From: Bimastos eiseni
Lineage: Eukaryota; Annelida; Clitellata; Crassiclitellata; Lumbricidae
Length of the DNA: 64,000 nucleotides
Assembly: GCA_959347315.1 (NCBI GenBank)
Contig: OY365807.1
Span: 37,473,645 to 37,537,644, forward strand
Direction: 5' to 3'
Numbering within the stretch: position 1 is the stretch's first letter; each line of letters opens with the position of its first letter. The notes under the pieces are model-generated. The model had not been told where the DNA came from. It did not search any database and saw only the letters and a list, made by a program, of their open reading frames with translations. Below, piece after piece: positions 14,501 to 24,625 of this stretch. A program made the position numbers and the translations under genes.

Positions 14501-17500
14501 TTTTACTAATTCCTCAGTGAATAAATCAAAATGTTGATTTTGAGAACCTCATTGTCACTGTTCAGGACAACAAACATTTGCTACATTTTAGTATGATAAT
14601 CCTTGAAACAAGGCAAGATGTATAGTACAACATCAAATGAGGGACAACAGCTTCACATTTCCTTTCTTTCTTCTGTTGTCGCTGCTACTATTCACGTTGT
14701 AATCGCTATCTAAATGATCTATTAGACTATTTCAAATTTGATTCATCTAATTCCGAATCTGGTGACACTGAAAAGTTGTCATCCGTGAAAATTTCAGCCT
14801 GAACCTCTGCTGATGTTCGCTTACGACTTCTTGATGCCATGGTTTCATTTACCGAACGCATGCTGAAGTTACACTAGAATGTTGTCAACAAAACGCCTTT
14901 ACTAATGGATAACTCTTGTCGCACCATAGACTACCTAATCTAAACTATTTTTAGCACTACAGGCTAGCTAATCGAGAGAAATTTTGCAGTGTATGACGCA
15001 TTTATACGGCATCCCGAGCCAGCGAAAATCCGATACCATGCTTGACGTATATATATACGGCTTCCCCAATAGCCGATAGGCTAAGCTATTACATATATAT
15101 ATATATGGCTTCCCCAGTTAAGGGGCTAACTCTCTCCTCTGCATGTACTCAGGGCCATTCTAACACTGGTGGAGGTCGTCCGTGATCTGGGCATAATGTT
15201 AAAGTCTGATCTGTCGATAAAACTACATGTTGCCACGACCGTCAGCAGATGCTTCTGCCAGCTGCGTCTCATCAAATCCTGCCTGAAGTCATTCCCCTTC
15301 GATGCTGCTCGAACTGCTGTCACCAGTTTCGTGTTGTCCAGGGTAGACTACTGCAATAGTCTCCTTGCAGGAGGACCAAAATAATCATTAGACAGCCTGC
15401 AGTCTGTTCTGAACACTGCAGTGAAGTTACTCTTCGGACGACAGCGTTTGACCACGTGACGCCCCGTCTGCACAACACGCTTCATTGGCTGCCCATACCA
15501 CAGCGTGTAGAGTTCAAGCTATGTCTACTCATAAACAAAGCGCTCCATGGTGTCGCGCCGGGATACGTTGCAAATTTCTGCAGGCCAACGTTGTCGTGTT
15601 CAGCTGGTCTCCAGCTGCGGGAAGCTGCGTGTGGAGACCTTCTTGTCCCCAAGACCAAGACCAAATTTGGTGATCGCCCCTTCTCTGTTGCCGGCCCATG
15701 CTGCTGGAATAGTCTCCCGCCTGAAGTGCGTTCTGCAGCATCGATTGAGATCTTTAGGGCGCGACTCAAATTCTCACCTGTTCAGGAAGGCATATCCCTG
15801 TTGAACTCATGTAGTGATTGTCATAGTACAGTTTTTTTCTTGTTAGTTTGTTGATCGTGTCATTGTAAAGTCCCCTTGTAATGACATGGCTGCATTACGG
15901 CGCTTTAGAAATCGTCAGTTTAATAATAATAATAATGATAAGCATTGTTGACGATAACATCTGATTCTGCTGAAGAAATACTTGCACTCGGAGCAGCTTT
16001 GAATGCAACACATAGCACAGCACCAGACGATATCAATCCTAGCATTATCAAGCCCCTACTTCCTCTTATTATAAATCCTTTAACTGCTATAATCAATTGC
16101 TTGTTGAATACCAGCATTATACCCAATTCCTTGAAAATAGCTAAGGTCACTCCTGTGTTTAAACAGGGTAATAAGGAAGATGTCACCAATTACAGGCCGA
16201 TATCAATCCTCCCTTATTTCTCAAAGCCACTTGAAAAGGTTATGTATACACGTTTATTTAAGTATATTGACGCCAAAGAATTACTCCATCCATTCCAACA
16301 TAGTTTTCAGCCTGGGCATTCCACATTGATGTCACTTCGTAATTCCAAGAGAATATATCGACTGCAATCGATTGTAATGAATATGGCATAGGTGTCTTCA
16401 TTGACGTTGCAAAAGCATTTGATTCGGTTAATCATGATATTCTCCTCAAGCTTGAAAACCTAGGAATACCGAGGTACTGCCTTAGCTTGGTTAAAAAATT
16501 ATCTTACTGACAGATACCAACAGGTGAAATGTATTGATTGTTTATCACCTTTGACCCTCATTAAATATAGTGTCCCGTAAGGTTCAATCCTAGGTCCTTT
16601 ACTCTTTTTACTATTCATCAATAACCTTCCTAATGCCTCATCTCTCCTTCATTTTTTGTCATTTGCTGATGATACTAACATCTTTGCATTTCATAAAGCT
16701 TATAACAAATTACTACAGTTGCTGAACCAGGAACTTAAGAAGGTTAAGGGTTGGTTTATGGCTAATAAACTATATTTAAATCATACTGAGACTAATTATA
16801 TATTATTCGTTTCTATGGAAACAGTACTATGCTAATTTCTGATTAAAATTGCAATTACAATGGTGTTGCTACCCTGTTGTTAAGTTTAGCTCTTGTTTTT
16901 GCATTTTAGGATGACGATGTTGCAGGGTAATGAGTCTGGTGCAATTGGTGATGACCAGAGCCAAGCTATGACTCTGGCATTCTCTCATTCGGACTCTCCC
17001 ACGGTCACTGCTACCTCAGCTGCATCCCTGAAAAGTAAGCAGGCAGTCCGTTTACTGCTTCGTCTATCTGATTTGCTATGTATTGTAAGATACCTGGATG
17101 TGAAAATAAGAAGCTGTGGCATCTGGTGTCTTTGCTCGAGCTGTAGCGATACATTGGCAGCAGCTAGTATAGACGTTGGCAAGTGGCATTGTGCAGAGTG
17201 AGTCGTAGTAATTACCCTGGGCACAGGTCATCTCTGCTGGCCCAGTCTTGCTCCTGGCCAGTATTTTGGCCTTGGTGACATGACGTAATAGTTTGGAGGG
17301 AATGGCATCATTGGCATGTATGATAGAAGAAGTCGTCCAGTTACGTAGATCGGCTATATCGTTTCTATCCATCATGCAAGGTCGACGGCGGGCGGTGTGC
17401 CTAATCTGTATGGCCTACCTAGGATTTGTCCCCAACTACATGTATACTATGTAGTACTCTGCATTACTTGGACAAACAATGGGTTCGAGTTTTAGTAAAT

Positions 17501-20500
17501 ATCATCTTTCTGATTTTTATTTACAAAATGAAAATTGGCCTAACTAAAAAGACAAATACCGTTACTCATAGTACTTACTAGTTACTACTTCCTAGTGTAA
17601 ACTCAGGCAAAGCCAAAAATTGTGCAAACTGCCTAATTAAAGCAAACAGAAAGCAATGGAGGATGCTCATCATGATGGATGCTCATCATGACGGATGCTC
17701 ATCATGACAGTCGCTAGAGTTCAAAGAACTGACAGTACAATGTGACAAGGTGCCTCACTAAAAATCAAGAGAATGAGACTTTTTAAATACAGACACTGAG
17801 ATTGTATGAATGCAGTGTAAGTGCAAAATGTTATATACAACAATAACGAGTGCCCCATACATGGATTTTTTTGGACTTAGTACACCTCAGCTCGTAAAAC
17901 TTGGACTTGGCAGGAAATCGGTTCATCCCTAATTTGAGCTGTTTTAAATGCTAAGATAGTAGAGCAGAACATATTAGGTACTGATCATAGTAAATTCTTA
18001 TCCTTTGTTCGTAAGAGATGGTTACGGCTTCCATCTTACAGTGATGGAGTCCGGCGGACTCAAGTACTCGTTTTTCAGAGGACTCGGAATGACATGACTA
18101 TGACTCGGACTTGGAGCCCTTGACTCGAATTTTTACTTTGTCTCACTGCAGAAATTACGTGTGCTCATTGCTTACTCACTTAAAATGGCTACAATTCTAA
18201 CCTAGATTGTATTTAGAGCGCAGTGTTCTTGGCCAACTTCCAGTTAGTGTGTGTACGTTGTGCAGTGTGTACGTTGTGCACCCACTGCACAACGTTGCTG
18301 AGTGGGGTATAGGTGGTTTGTGGAGCCATAACAGCTGAAGAGCCAGCCCCCTGGGACTGGGAGAGGTCATTGCTCTGACCTGTGTTCGGCAGCGGTTGGG
18401 GCTCTTTCTAATTATTATAGCTGTGACCGTTGTTCCTTCTCCTCCCTTGTGCCCCCAAATAATCATGTTCGGTTGTGGGTGAGGTATTATTGGGGTGTCA
18501 TAAACAGAGATAAGGGATAATGGGACCTTGTGTTTCAGTGCCTGCATTCCACAACAAAGACTTAACTTTTGTGCTCATTAAATGTAATTTGGATAAATTC
18601 ATTCAATCAATCAATCAAATCAAATTTATTGAAACCATCGTGCCACATTTACAAAAGATTAGCAAACAGAAGTATTGTCAAATAAATAGAAATTAGTTCA
18701 ATTGAAGCCAACAATAAAATTATACAATTGAAAATAAAGATGGTCAACAGGAGTTCTAAAGGGGATTAAACCCCGCTAAAAGGAACCCCTAATTTCCCTG
18801 TACAACAAAATTACGAAGATGGCGAGTTGGGATGAAAGGTACTAAAATAAGCATATAGCAAAATAATTTTTTTATAAAAAATAACCGAATTACTCAATCT
18901 GTTCATCAGGTGGTACATTGAATGCAAAAAACCCTTGAATTTGACAATGATTACAGATGAAACAATAAAACTATTAAAACACAATAAACAGGATTGAAAA
19001 AGAAAATAAATTAAACCAAAACAAATCTTAAGCTAAAGTGTTCCTGTCCCTCTTTCAATCCTCATCACCACATTTTTAATAATACACCAAAAACAATGTG
19101 ACAAGCTGTTACAAATGCGAGAAAATAAAACCAGATAATATGTGTAGATAATCTCATATTTAATTGATAAACGTTATTTTATTGGAATCAGTGGGTTTGG
19201 AATCATAGACTCAGTGCCCTGCTCTGATGATCTAAAGGGGAGGAGTTTAAGAGAAAGAATTTAAGAGTGCTCTTAAACGAATCATAACTAGGAGAGTTTC
19301 TAACTGCAGCAGGAAGAGCATTCCAAAGAAGCGGGCCAGTGGACTTAATAGAGAATTTTCGTGTATTAGTTCTAGAAGCCAAAACTCGATAGCCGGAGGA
19401 ACCTCTAGTAACCTGGGAATGGATCTCAGAGCCTAGTGAGAAATAATATTGGGATGTTCTAGGTAATAGATGATTGGTAAATCGATAAACAAAAAGGCCT
19501 ATCTGTAAATTCCTAATCTGGAAAATATTAAGCAGATTAAGGTCACGAAAGATAGGGACAGTGTGAGAATTTCTGGGAAGTCCACTGATAAGTCTAACCG
19601 CCTTCTTTTGTAATACAATTATTCTGGCAAGTCTGGATTCGTTATTGGAAGCCCAAATCAAATTACAAAAAGTTATATATGGATATACCATGGTAAAATA
19701 CAGTTGCTTTCTTATATTAATTGGGAGCTTGTAGGCAAACTTGGTAAGAATACCGATGGTTTATGATATTTTGTTGCAGATAAAGTTTATATGGGGCTTC
19801 CATGTTACGAATTGGTCTACGTATACGACCAAAAATGGTGCATTTTCAACTTGGTTTATAGGGGTGCCAATTATAAAAATGTTTAAGCTAGATGGCTTGG
19901 CCTTCTTGTGTGATTGGAATAATATGTAATTAGTTTTTTCAACGTTAAGAGTAAGCTTATTTGCTACGAACCAATCAGCAACTTTATCGAGTTCCTAATT
20001 TAGAGTGTCTATTAGCGTCTGGTAGGAAGCATGAGAATAAAACAAATTTGTATCATCAGCAAATAGTATCGTATAGATGGTGTTGGAAATTGAAGCAAGG
20101 TCGTTGATATAAATCAGGAACAACAGTGGTCCAAGGTTAGATCCCTGGGGTACTCCATAACTGGTTAATAATAAATCAGAGGTGTGTCCATTACAAAAGA
20201 CACTCTGAGATCTATTTTGGAAATAGCTCTCAAACCATCTCAATGGGGTACCCCTAATGCCACAGTGCTCAAGCTTTTTTAACAGTATAGTATGGTTTAC
20301 TGTGTCGAATGCTTTGGCCAAATCCAGCAGGACCCCCACAGTGTATTCCTTGTTATCAATAGCTTTAGAAAGTAATTCTTCAGTACCCAGTAGGGCCATA
20401 AAAGGGGAATTAAGGTAACTGTTGATAAATTGTACTATTATGTTTTTGCCACCCTATGTTAATTCCTTGTGCTATAACATATATTGAGCTGTCGATTTCC

Positions 20501-20907
20501 AACAAGACCTTTTATTGTGTGTTTTCGTGTACTTGGATTGGGACTTGGACTCGGACATTTGGGACTCTGCATAGGTGGACTCGGACTCGACGTAGGTGGA
20601 CTCTGCTGAGGTGGACTCGACTACATCAGTGCTATCTTATCTGTCTGCGTAATATGTCGAACCTTCAACATAACTGACTTGTCGTGGATTTTCCGTCAAA
20701 TATGGAGGTGGCTATGTTGTTGATGGCACTGTGTAGATTGGATGGATTTAAAAGTTCAGAGTAAGCAGTTGTTTTCATTAATGGTCTTCAGATATTTCTG
20801 TGTTGTGTGCAGCTGACTGAGTTATTTTGACAGCACTGGTTGAAGGTGAAGTGGCATTGGTGGAATGGGCACGGAGCATTGGGCTATCAGAGGAAACGAT
20901 CGCAAAG
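3390..20907 (+). CDS. MAP3K5: ASK-family MAP3 kinase (MAP3K5/6/15-like), C-terminal regulatory half, partial
   Basis: Eleven exons join without any phase conflict: 3390-3466, 5416-5551, 8991-9156, 10029-10094, 10546-10624, 11558-11625, 11786-11891, 12191-12353, 12847-12939, 16910-17034 and 20834-20907, giving about 384 residues. The order and motifs match the part of ASK1/ASK3 that follows the kinase domain: a Lys/Ser-rich stretch, GGLYLLRKDSERRSTL (human ASK1 has FFMLRKDSERRATL), IQPHWIFALDNLIRNAV (human IKPHWMFALDSIIRKAV), an acidic patch with STSGVST, a coiled coil and the start of a SAM domain. ASK kinases phosphorylate MKK4/7 and MKK3/6 in response to oxidative and ER stress, in the cytosol. 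Kinase exons were not found in 1-3389 and should lie upstream. No convincing final SAM exon was found downstream. Which of MAP3K5, 6 or 15 is closest cannot be settled here, so the symbol denotes the family. Confidence 0.9.
3664..4027 (+). mobile_element. hAT-like non-autonomous element, copy 2
   Basis: It begins TAGGGCTGTACCAATGTCAC and ends GTATCGGTATTGCTCTA. The flanks GTAGTTGC and TTAGTTAC match at 6 of 8 positions, consistent with a decayed 8-bp hAT target duplication. Interior CCGATTATTGAAAAAGCCGA is shared with copy 1. Confidence 0.6.
5552..8990. other. ASK intron with hAT copy and AT-rich DNA
   Basis: Apart from the 837-bp hAT element at 6905-7741, I see no coding or structured feature in this 3.4-kb intron. 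Confidence 0.6.
6905..7741 (+). mobile_element. hAT-like non-autonomous element, full copy with target duplication
   Basis: This 837-bp element is bounded by the inverted ends TAAAGCTGTACCGATATC and TGGAGCTGTACCAATTAATC (the latter read on the minus strand). It is flanked by a perfect 8-bp duplication, GTACAAAT, at 6897-6904 and 7742-7749. An 8-bp duplication plus TAGAGCTG-type ends indicates the hAT superfamily. No transposase is recognisable inside. It sits in an ASK intron. Confidence 0.78.
8991..11891 (+). CDS. MAP3K5: ASK exons: conserved helical region before the coiled coil
   Basis: Five exons (8991-9156, 10029-10094, 10546-10624, 11558-11625, 11786-11891) encode the best-conserved non-kinase part of ASK proteins. 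Key segments are YLLRKDSERRSTLVKVMIED, EHLLKMLSGLRVYIQ and PHWIFALDNLIRNAVHVAIT, aligned to human ASK1 FMLRKDSERRATLHRIL, ITTLIASLREFVR and PHWMFALDSIIRKAVQTAIT. The acceptor at 8990 (tgtattcag) was preferred over an in-frame alternative at 8999 because of its better pyrimidine tract. All donors are GT (gtaagt, gtaagg, gtcagt, gtaatt, gtaaac). Confidence 0.88.
12191..12939 (+). CDS. MAP3K5: ASK exons: acidic patch and C-terminal coiled coil
   Basis: Exon 12191-12353 contains an acidic run (DIEQEEESTSGVST), matching the acidic stretch followed by ATSGVSTLSS in human ASK1, then an amphipathic segment ending FMKLEEENRR. Exon 12847-12939 continues it (LLERLIDCQAAYQDLL, EAKQLEIQNV). Together they make the C-terminal coiled coil that mediates ASK oligomerisation in the human protein. 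The donors are gtaagg and gtaact. Confidence 0.82.
13470..13765 (+). mobile_element. LINE 3' fragment (reverse transcriptase C-terminus)
   Basis: The plus-strand translation around 13500 contains RAFSVAGPRFWNSLP, a signature of the C-terminal end of CR1/L2/Jockey-type LINE proteins. The fragment ends in an AATAATAATAATGATTAT microsatellite, as expected for a LINE 3' tail. It lies in the 4-kb ASK intron. Confidence 0.68.
13930..14020 (-). pseudogene. Inverted duplicate of an ASK exon and its acceptor
   Basis: Read on the minus strand, this repeats the exon at 11558-11625 with its upstream splice site: TTTGTTTATGAACTTCAG, TCATTTCAAGAGGCCATG, then an inserted stretch of about nine bases, then MIARNELHLAIYV where the real exon has MIARNELQLAIYV. 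The donor end is lost. It lies in a later intron of the same gene, in reverse orientation, so it cannot be spliced into ASK mRNA as it stands. Confidence 0.75.
14195..14292. repeat. GT and GA microsatellite
   Basis: Short runs of GTGTGTGCGTGC are followed by about 70 bp of GAGA and GACAGA. The minus-strand open frame across it is low-complexity Ser/Leu and not a gene. Confidence 0.85.
14364..15125 (-). mobile_element. piggyBac-like non-autonomous element
   Basis: This 762-bp element has inverted ends CCCCTTAACTGGGGAA at 14364 and the complement TTCCCCAGTTAAGGGG at 15110-15125. It is flanked by TTAA (14360-14363) and CTAA (15126-15129). TTAA targets with C-rich ends are typical of piggyBac. 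A short transposase N-terminus-like frame inside (14727-14840, minus) supports the assignment. Confidence 0.7.
14727..14840 (-). pseudogene. piggyBac transposase N-terminal remnant
   Basis: A 37-codon minus-strand frame starts MASRSRKRTSAEVQAEIF and continues into DDNFSVSPDSELDES before a stop. A basic start followed by an acidic DD-x-F-S-x-x-x-D-S-E segment resembles the N-terminus of piggyBac transposases. The catalytic part is absent, so this is a deletion derivative. Confidence 0.5.
15140..15940 (+). mobile_element. CR1-like LINE 3' fragment
   Basis: Broken plus-strand frames read VVRDLGIMLKSDLSIKLHV, SFVLSRVDYCNSLLAGGP, LHWLPIPQRVEFKLCLLINK and RPFSVAGPCCWNSLPPEVRS, in the usual order for the thumb and C-terminal part of CR1/Jockey-type reverse transcriptase. 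A stop (TAA near 15382) and frame changes show it is dead. It ends in an (AAT)n tail at about 15922-15939. Confidence 0.82.
15945..16830 (+). mobile_element. LINE reverse transcriptase fragment (fingers and palm)
   Basis: Frames contain APDDINPSIIKPLLPLII, AKVTPVFKQGNKEDVTNYRP, GVFIDVAKAFDSVNHDILL and FADDTN, i.e. reverse transcriptase motifs in order up to the catalytic F-A-D-D. Frameshifts near 16370 and stops near 16505 and 16565 inactivate it. It follows the 3' tail of the previous fragment, so the two are separate insertions. Confidence 0.82.
16910..20907 (+). CDS. MAP3K5: ASK exons: linker and first part of the SAM-like domain
   Basis: Exon 16910-17034 encodes a Ser/Thr-rich linker (TLAFSHSDSPTVTATSAAS). 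Exon 20834-20907 encodes VALVEWARSIGLSEETIAK, which aligns with SELTDWLRVNGADEDTISR at the start of the human ASK1 SAM domain. It is followed by a good donor (gtacgt). The rest of the SAM domain (about 40 residues, in human DYTLLDVLYYVTRDDL onward) has no recognisable exon downstream in the window. The two exons are 3.8 kb apart, and the intron holds hAT and LINE sequence. Confidence 0.78.
17150..17450 (-). mobile_element. hAT-like family, internal fragment in reverse orientation
   Basis: Read on the minus strand, it matches the interior of the copies at 33072 and 6905 in order: CCTAGGTAGGCC, ACAGATTAGGCACACCGCC, GTCGACCTTGCATGA, ACATGCCAATGATGCCATTC and GGGCCAGCAGAGATGACCTG. The terminal repeats are not seen, so it is an incomplete copy. 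Confidence 0.6.
17640..17765 (+). repeat. Triplicated 16-bp unit and LINE-derived sequence
   Basis: GATGCTCATCATGA occurs three times in tandem at 17661-17708. What follows, CAGTCGCTAGAGTTCAAAG and GACAGTACAATGTGACAAGG, resembles 53850-53900 (CGGTCGCTAGATTTCCAAG, GACAGCACAAGGTGACAAGG). The two places therefore share an old repeat. Confidence 0.55.
17865..18150 (+). repeat. GACTCGGACTTGG-rich repeat, left of LINE
   Basis: The stretch contains repeated GGACTCGGA, GGACTTGG and TGACTCG words. Very similar words recur at 20525-20640 on the other side of the LINE at 18600-20400, suggesting that the LINE landed in or next to this repeat. Confidence 0.45.
18600..20400 (-). mobile_element. Non-LTR retrotransposon, 5'-truncated copy
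   Basis: The minus strand encodes, in order, GVLLDLAKAFDTVNHTILLK, YGVPQGSNLGPLLFLIYIND, ILFADDTNLFYSHAS, WFVANKLTLNVEKTNYILF and LLWNALPAAVRNSPSYDSFK. These are the palm, the F-A-D-D catalytic motif, the thumb and the C-terminal domain. In-frame stops near 19995 and 19754 break the frame. The 3' end is a TTGATTGATTGA repeat at 18600-18620, and the 5' part is missing. Long clean frames suggest a fairly recent insertion. Confidence 0.88.
20520..20645 (+). repeat. GACTCGG-rich repeat, right of LINE
   Basis: It repeats GGACTTGGACTCGGAC, GGTGGACTCGGACTCGACG and GGTGGACTCTGCTGAGG. The related words at 17865-18150 flank the LINE on the other side. Confidence 0.45.
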
Positions 20908-21895
20908 GTACGTTAAATTGCCACAAATTTCCTTAAATATAACCAGAAACTACCTCAAAGCTACTGTCACAACACACTGCATCATGGTTGCATCCATTTA
21001 GAATGTCCTAAGTTATTGGTGCTCAAGGCAATCTCAGTAAATTATGCATGTAACTGACTAGTTCATTCCTATGTTATCTCTTAACTGAGGATAGTGTTAG
21101 AGTGTAAACATAAAATGCTTTTGTAAATGAATTTTTAATAAGACTCAGTTATTTGTTTGTTTGTTCATACTTCTTTTAGAATTGGCAAATGAAATTTGAC
21201 AGTGTGGCGTACTTGTTTCATCATATATATAATCAGTTGAAATATCTGCTTTAGATCACTGACCAGATGTATATTTAACCATTTCGTCTGCACATTAGCA
21301 GTTGAAATTGGATTTTCAACGCCTGTTTCTCATTTCACGGAAAGCGAATTCCGTGATTTTCTGCCTTTGCCTTAACCGTCTTGAATTTCTTGAAGATTTT
21401 TAGCAAATTTTGTTCAATTAGGCCCACTGCAACAGAACAGAACGAGCTGATAAGTTTCACCACACCCCAAACGTTATCTTGGCGCTATATTTTATGATGA
21501 TGTACAATTTTTGCAGAACTCTATATCAAACTCTAACACTTAATTGTAATAATTCAGTGCTATATTACACATCGACAGCGCTTCTTTGTTTTGATCCACA
21601 TGTAGGTTTATGTTATTGGTAGGATTATGCCTTACGTCAGAAATTTGTAACTTCAATTAAAACGTTTCATGTTGAACTTTACACTCGAACTATGCTATAA
21701 ACGCATAATTTCTTTCTTATATTTGGTCATTGTTTGTTCGAATCGTTGCAAGTAAAAGTTTTGATTTCATGCTGTGGTCTTCGCACATTTCTACTGAATG
21801 CTAGCTACTGTTTAGCAAGTTTATTAATTTGGATCATTTCTGCCGTTGATTTTTACAATGCATCCTATCGCTAAACAAGAACCGGATGCAACAAC
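20908..21895. other. AT-rich DNA after the last recognised ASK exon
   Basis: The remaining SAM exon was searched for here and not found. An in-phase segment after an AG at 21254, reading ITDQMYI then stop, would give a truncated SAM domain and is unconvincing. Confidence 0.5.
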
Positions 21896-22095
21896 GTATC
21901 TCTCCCCTCCTCTCCTCTGCTCTGCCCTGCTCTCCTATCCTCTCCTCTGCTCTGCTCTCCTCTGCTCTCTTCTCTCCGCTCCTCTCATCTGCTCTCATCT
22001 GCTCTGCTCTGCTCTCCCCTCTGCTCTGCTCTGCCATGCTCTCCTCTCCTCTCCTCCTCGGTTCTCCTCTCCTCCTCTCCTCTCCTCTCCTTACG
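21896..22095. repeat. CTCTCCTCTGCT pyrimidine-rich tandem tract
   Basis: About 200 bp of interleaved TCTCC, TCTGC and TCATC pentamers, almost pure pyrimidine on the plus strand. Open frames on both strands across it (Leu/Ser/Pro or Glu/Arg) are artefacts of the repeat. Confidence 0.88.
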
Positions 22096-22499
22096 TTGTC
22101 AGTCTGATCCAATCAACAGCAAACACTTGGGTATCTTATTTGACACCTGTTTACGTCAACCTCCATCGTCCGTCGGTACATCTTTATTTATAAGCAACTT
22201 TTCCGGGTCGTCTTGTTCTTCTGTCTTCACTTAAATCCGCTCACACTTCCGCCAAACGTCGCGTCCGGCAGACTGCGTTGTCGGAAATGTCAAGGGAAGC
22301 AAGACATGTCCTCCTTGTGTCTGCCGTAGGAATCTGAATCCAGGCGTTTTCCCCGAAGACTGAAGACAGAATGGCATTAACGGAAATCGTATTATATAGT
22401 TCTTATGCGAGCAACACCATGTCTTAATAAAAGATTCGTATACGACGACCCTATTCATAAACATCTGTTTCTTCACTGTGTTACCTTTAATTAAGCGTT

Positions 22500-23158
22500 A
22501 CATTTCCAGGACAACACAGGTGGCTGGACCATATGGCATACAAAAGAGTATCCTACGTGACGCACAATCATAGCTTGATCATTTGCTTGTATTAATGTTT
22601 AAAAGGTGCGACGCTGCTAAAAAATTATATCGTGTTGACGACAATATGCCTACGATAAAAATGACCGACGTAAGGAAGCAAAATAATATTAATTGAAACG
22701 GCAACATTTCCCCAATGCTGATATACTCTATGGGCACCTGCTCCGAAAACAAAAGACTTTTCAAGAAACCTATTGGCTCAAGAGTTTTTATAGACATCTA
22801 CGAGGTCTTTTGAAAGTTATTAAAAGTAATCACGCCGCGTCATATTAGTCTATCGACATTTGCACCGGTGTTCGTTCAATTAGGCTATTCATGGGCAGAT
22901 GTGGCGTTTTCTGGTGCACACAGTTTAATTAAGCTGATGCACTTTCGCTCACATAATTATCGACAACTGATTGATGTCGTTCAACCGAAGCCGTCGATGG
23001 TGCAACGCACGTGCACTGAGAGAAACAGACCTACAAATCGTAATCTCGGCAAAGAAACCGGCGTCACCATTGTGACTGGTTTAGAGCGCGTGTGGTCATT
23101 ATAGAATTTCACCAATGTTTACGTGCATATAAAAGAATGTCTAACAGAGGCTTGAAAA
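22500..23158. other. Non-coding DNA, nothing recognised
   Basis: No exon, repeat boundary or RNA structure is evident in this stretch between the pyrimidine tract and the mariner-like relic. Confidence 0.4.
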
Positions 23159-23159
23159 T

Positions 23160-23950
23160 TATACAGGGTGGGCCAAATAAGTAACCTCTACCGTTTTTTT
23201 ACTAATAATTTGACCAGAAGTATAAATGAAATTTTACAGGTTCAAATCCAATTCATATTTACATATAACCGCCAAAATTGACTAAAATATTTCAAACTAA
23301 ACAAAAGTGATATCACTTTTAATGAATGCAACCACCGATTTTTGATTGTCAAACACATTTAACGCCGGAAAAGTTATAAAAAGCAATTTTTGAAGTTGCA
23401 ATTAAAGTAGTTGTAACAAAACATACTTCATAATTGTTATTATTGAGAAAAGAAACTGGAAATTATCGCTTATGGAAGTCACTTTGACGTCATCTAGCAA
23501 GCAGTTGATTAAATTGACGAATAATAATTATTGCGACTAAACACTTTATGACCGCATTTGTAACAAAATAAACATGGGCATGTCCATGACAGATAAAATG
23601 CGTATACAGACACTTCATGAATCATGAGCATGTTCTTGGAACCAAAGCTGTAATCAAGGTTCACTCTGAAATCATTGGAACTGATCACTTAAAAAACTAT
23701 GCGGACGCGTTGATAACAGGGGGTGTGCTGTGGAACGTCGTAAAGGCAGCGGAAGGCAGAAATCTATCCGCAACGGAACAAATAGCATGTTGACAAACCT
23801 ATTTGCTCACAGAATAACAGCATCCGAAGTCATCTCAGTACTCAACGAATTTCAGCCAGCTAGAAGAATTGCCAAATAGGATCTGAAATTCATCGCTTTT
23901 CGTCGTGTCCTTGGACAAATAATCACCAATGCAATGACCCCCACTCCAAC
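23160..23950 (+). mobile_element. mariner/IS630-like transposon relic
   Basis: It begins ACAGGGTGGGCCAAATAAG, the kind of terminus seen in mariner/IS630 elements. Near 23728 a frame reads VERRKGSGRQKSIRNG, resembling the R-R-x-G-S-G-R-x-x-S linker between the helix-turn-helix halves of such transposases, then LTNLFAHRITASEVIS before a stop. No catalytic D-D-E/D region or right terminus was found. It is degraded and uncertain. Confidence 0.45.
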
Positions 23951-24199
23951 CAGATCATCAAAACTTGCCAAATAAACTCAGAATATGTGTGGCTACTGGT
24001 GGTAGGCACAAGTTGTGACCATGCTTCATAGATGACAGAATCTCATGTCCTACTTATTCCAGTAGCTTTCCATCTAGAGTGAGTTTCCGTTGTTTCCATT
24101 CCTTTGCTTGTTCTCGTGATAGGCCTATTATACTTTTTGGTGTCCATTTTCATATTAAAATCCGTTGAGATCTTATCTAGTATATAGATCCATCGAGCG

Positions 24200-24625
24200 C
24201 TTTTGAATAGCTACCCTGAAAGGGCGCTATATAAATATATGACTGAGTGAATATGCAGTTGAATATTAACAGCTACTCTGCCTCCGTTGACCTTCTGGAA
24301 ACAGGAGACTGACCTTACTATCTTTTGAACAATTGGACAACCCCTCTGATTTGATGCAGCGCTCTTGAATAAGCTGCAGGTGCCCTGCGCTCGGTTATCA
24401 AGTGGCGCTTTAGAAGTTTGGAGATTACTATAACGATGTTGTCCCTTCTGGCTTGCTGTTAGCATTGTCTGGTCATCTGCGAATCATAATGCTTAGGCCC
24501 CTACGTTTATCTTCCATCCACCTTACGGCCCTCCGTGACCTCTCGATGATCGCCTCCTCTCGTATTAATTTCTCAATTTAGATGTTAAAGAGTTTTGGTT
24601 AGAGTGGGCGCTCCTTATTGATTAA
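24200..24625 (-). mobile_element. LINE reverse transcriptase fragment
   Basis: The minus strand reads IEKLIREEAIIERSRRAVRW near 24600-24530, then RFADDQTMLTASQKG near 24480-24440, the catalytic motif of a non-LTR reverse transcriptase with the usual preceding LFN-x-x-IEK-x-IRE block. A stop lies in the LFNI segment and a frameshift precedes FADD. Downstream on the same strand is degenerate. Confidence 0.62.

Noticed and set aside
21254..21279. Short in-phase terminal exon reading ITDQMYI then stop after the SAM start
   Set aside because: Too short, no similarity to SAM domains and a weak acceptor.
21834..22193. Open frames on both strands across the CTCTCC tract
   Set aside because: Low-complexity translations of a pyrimidine repeat, with no family match.
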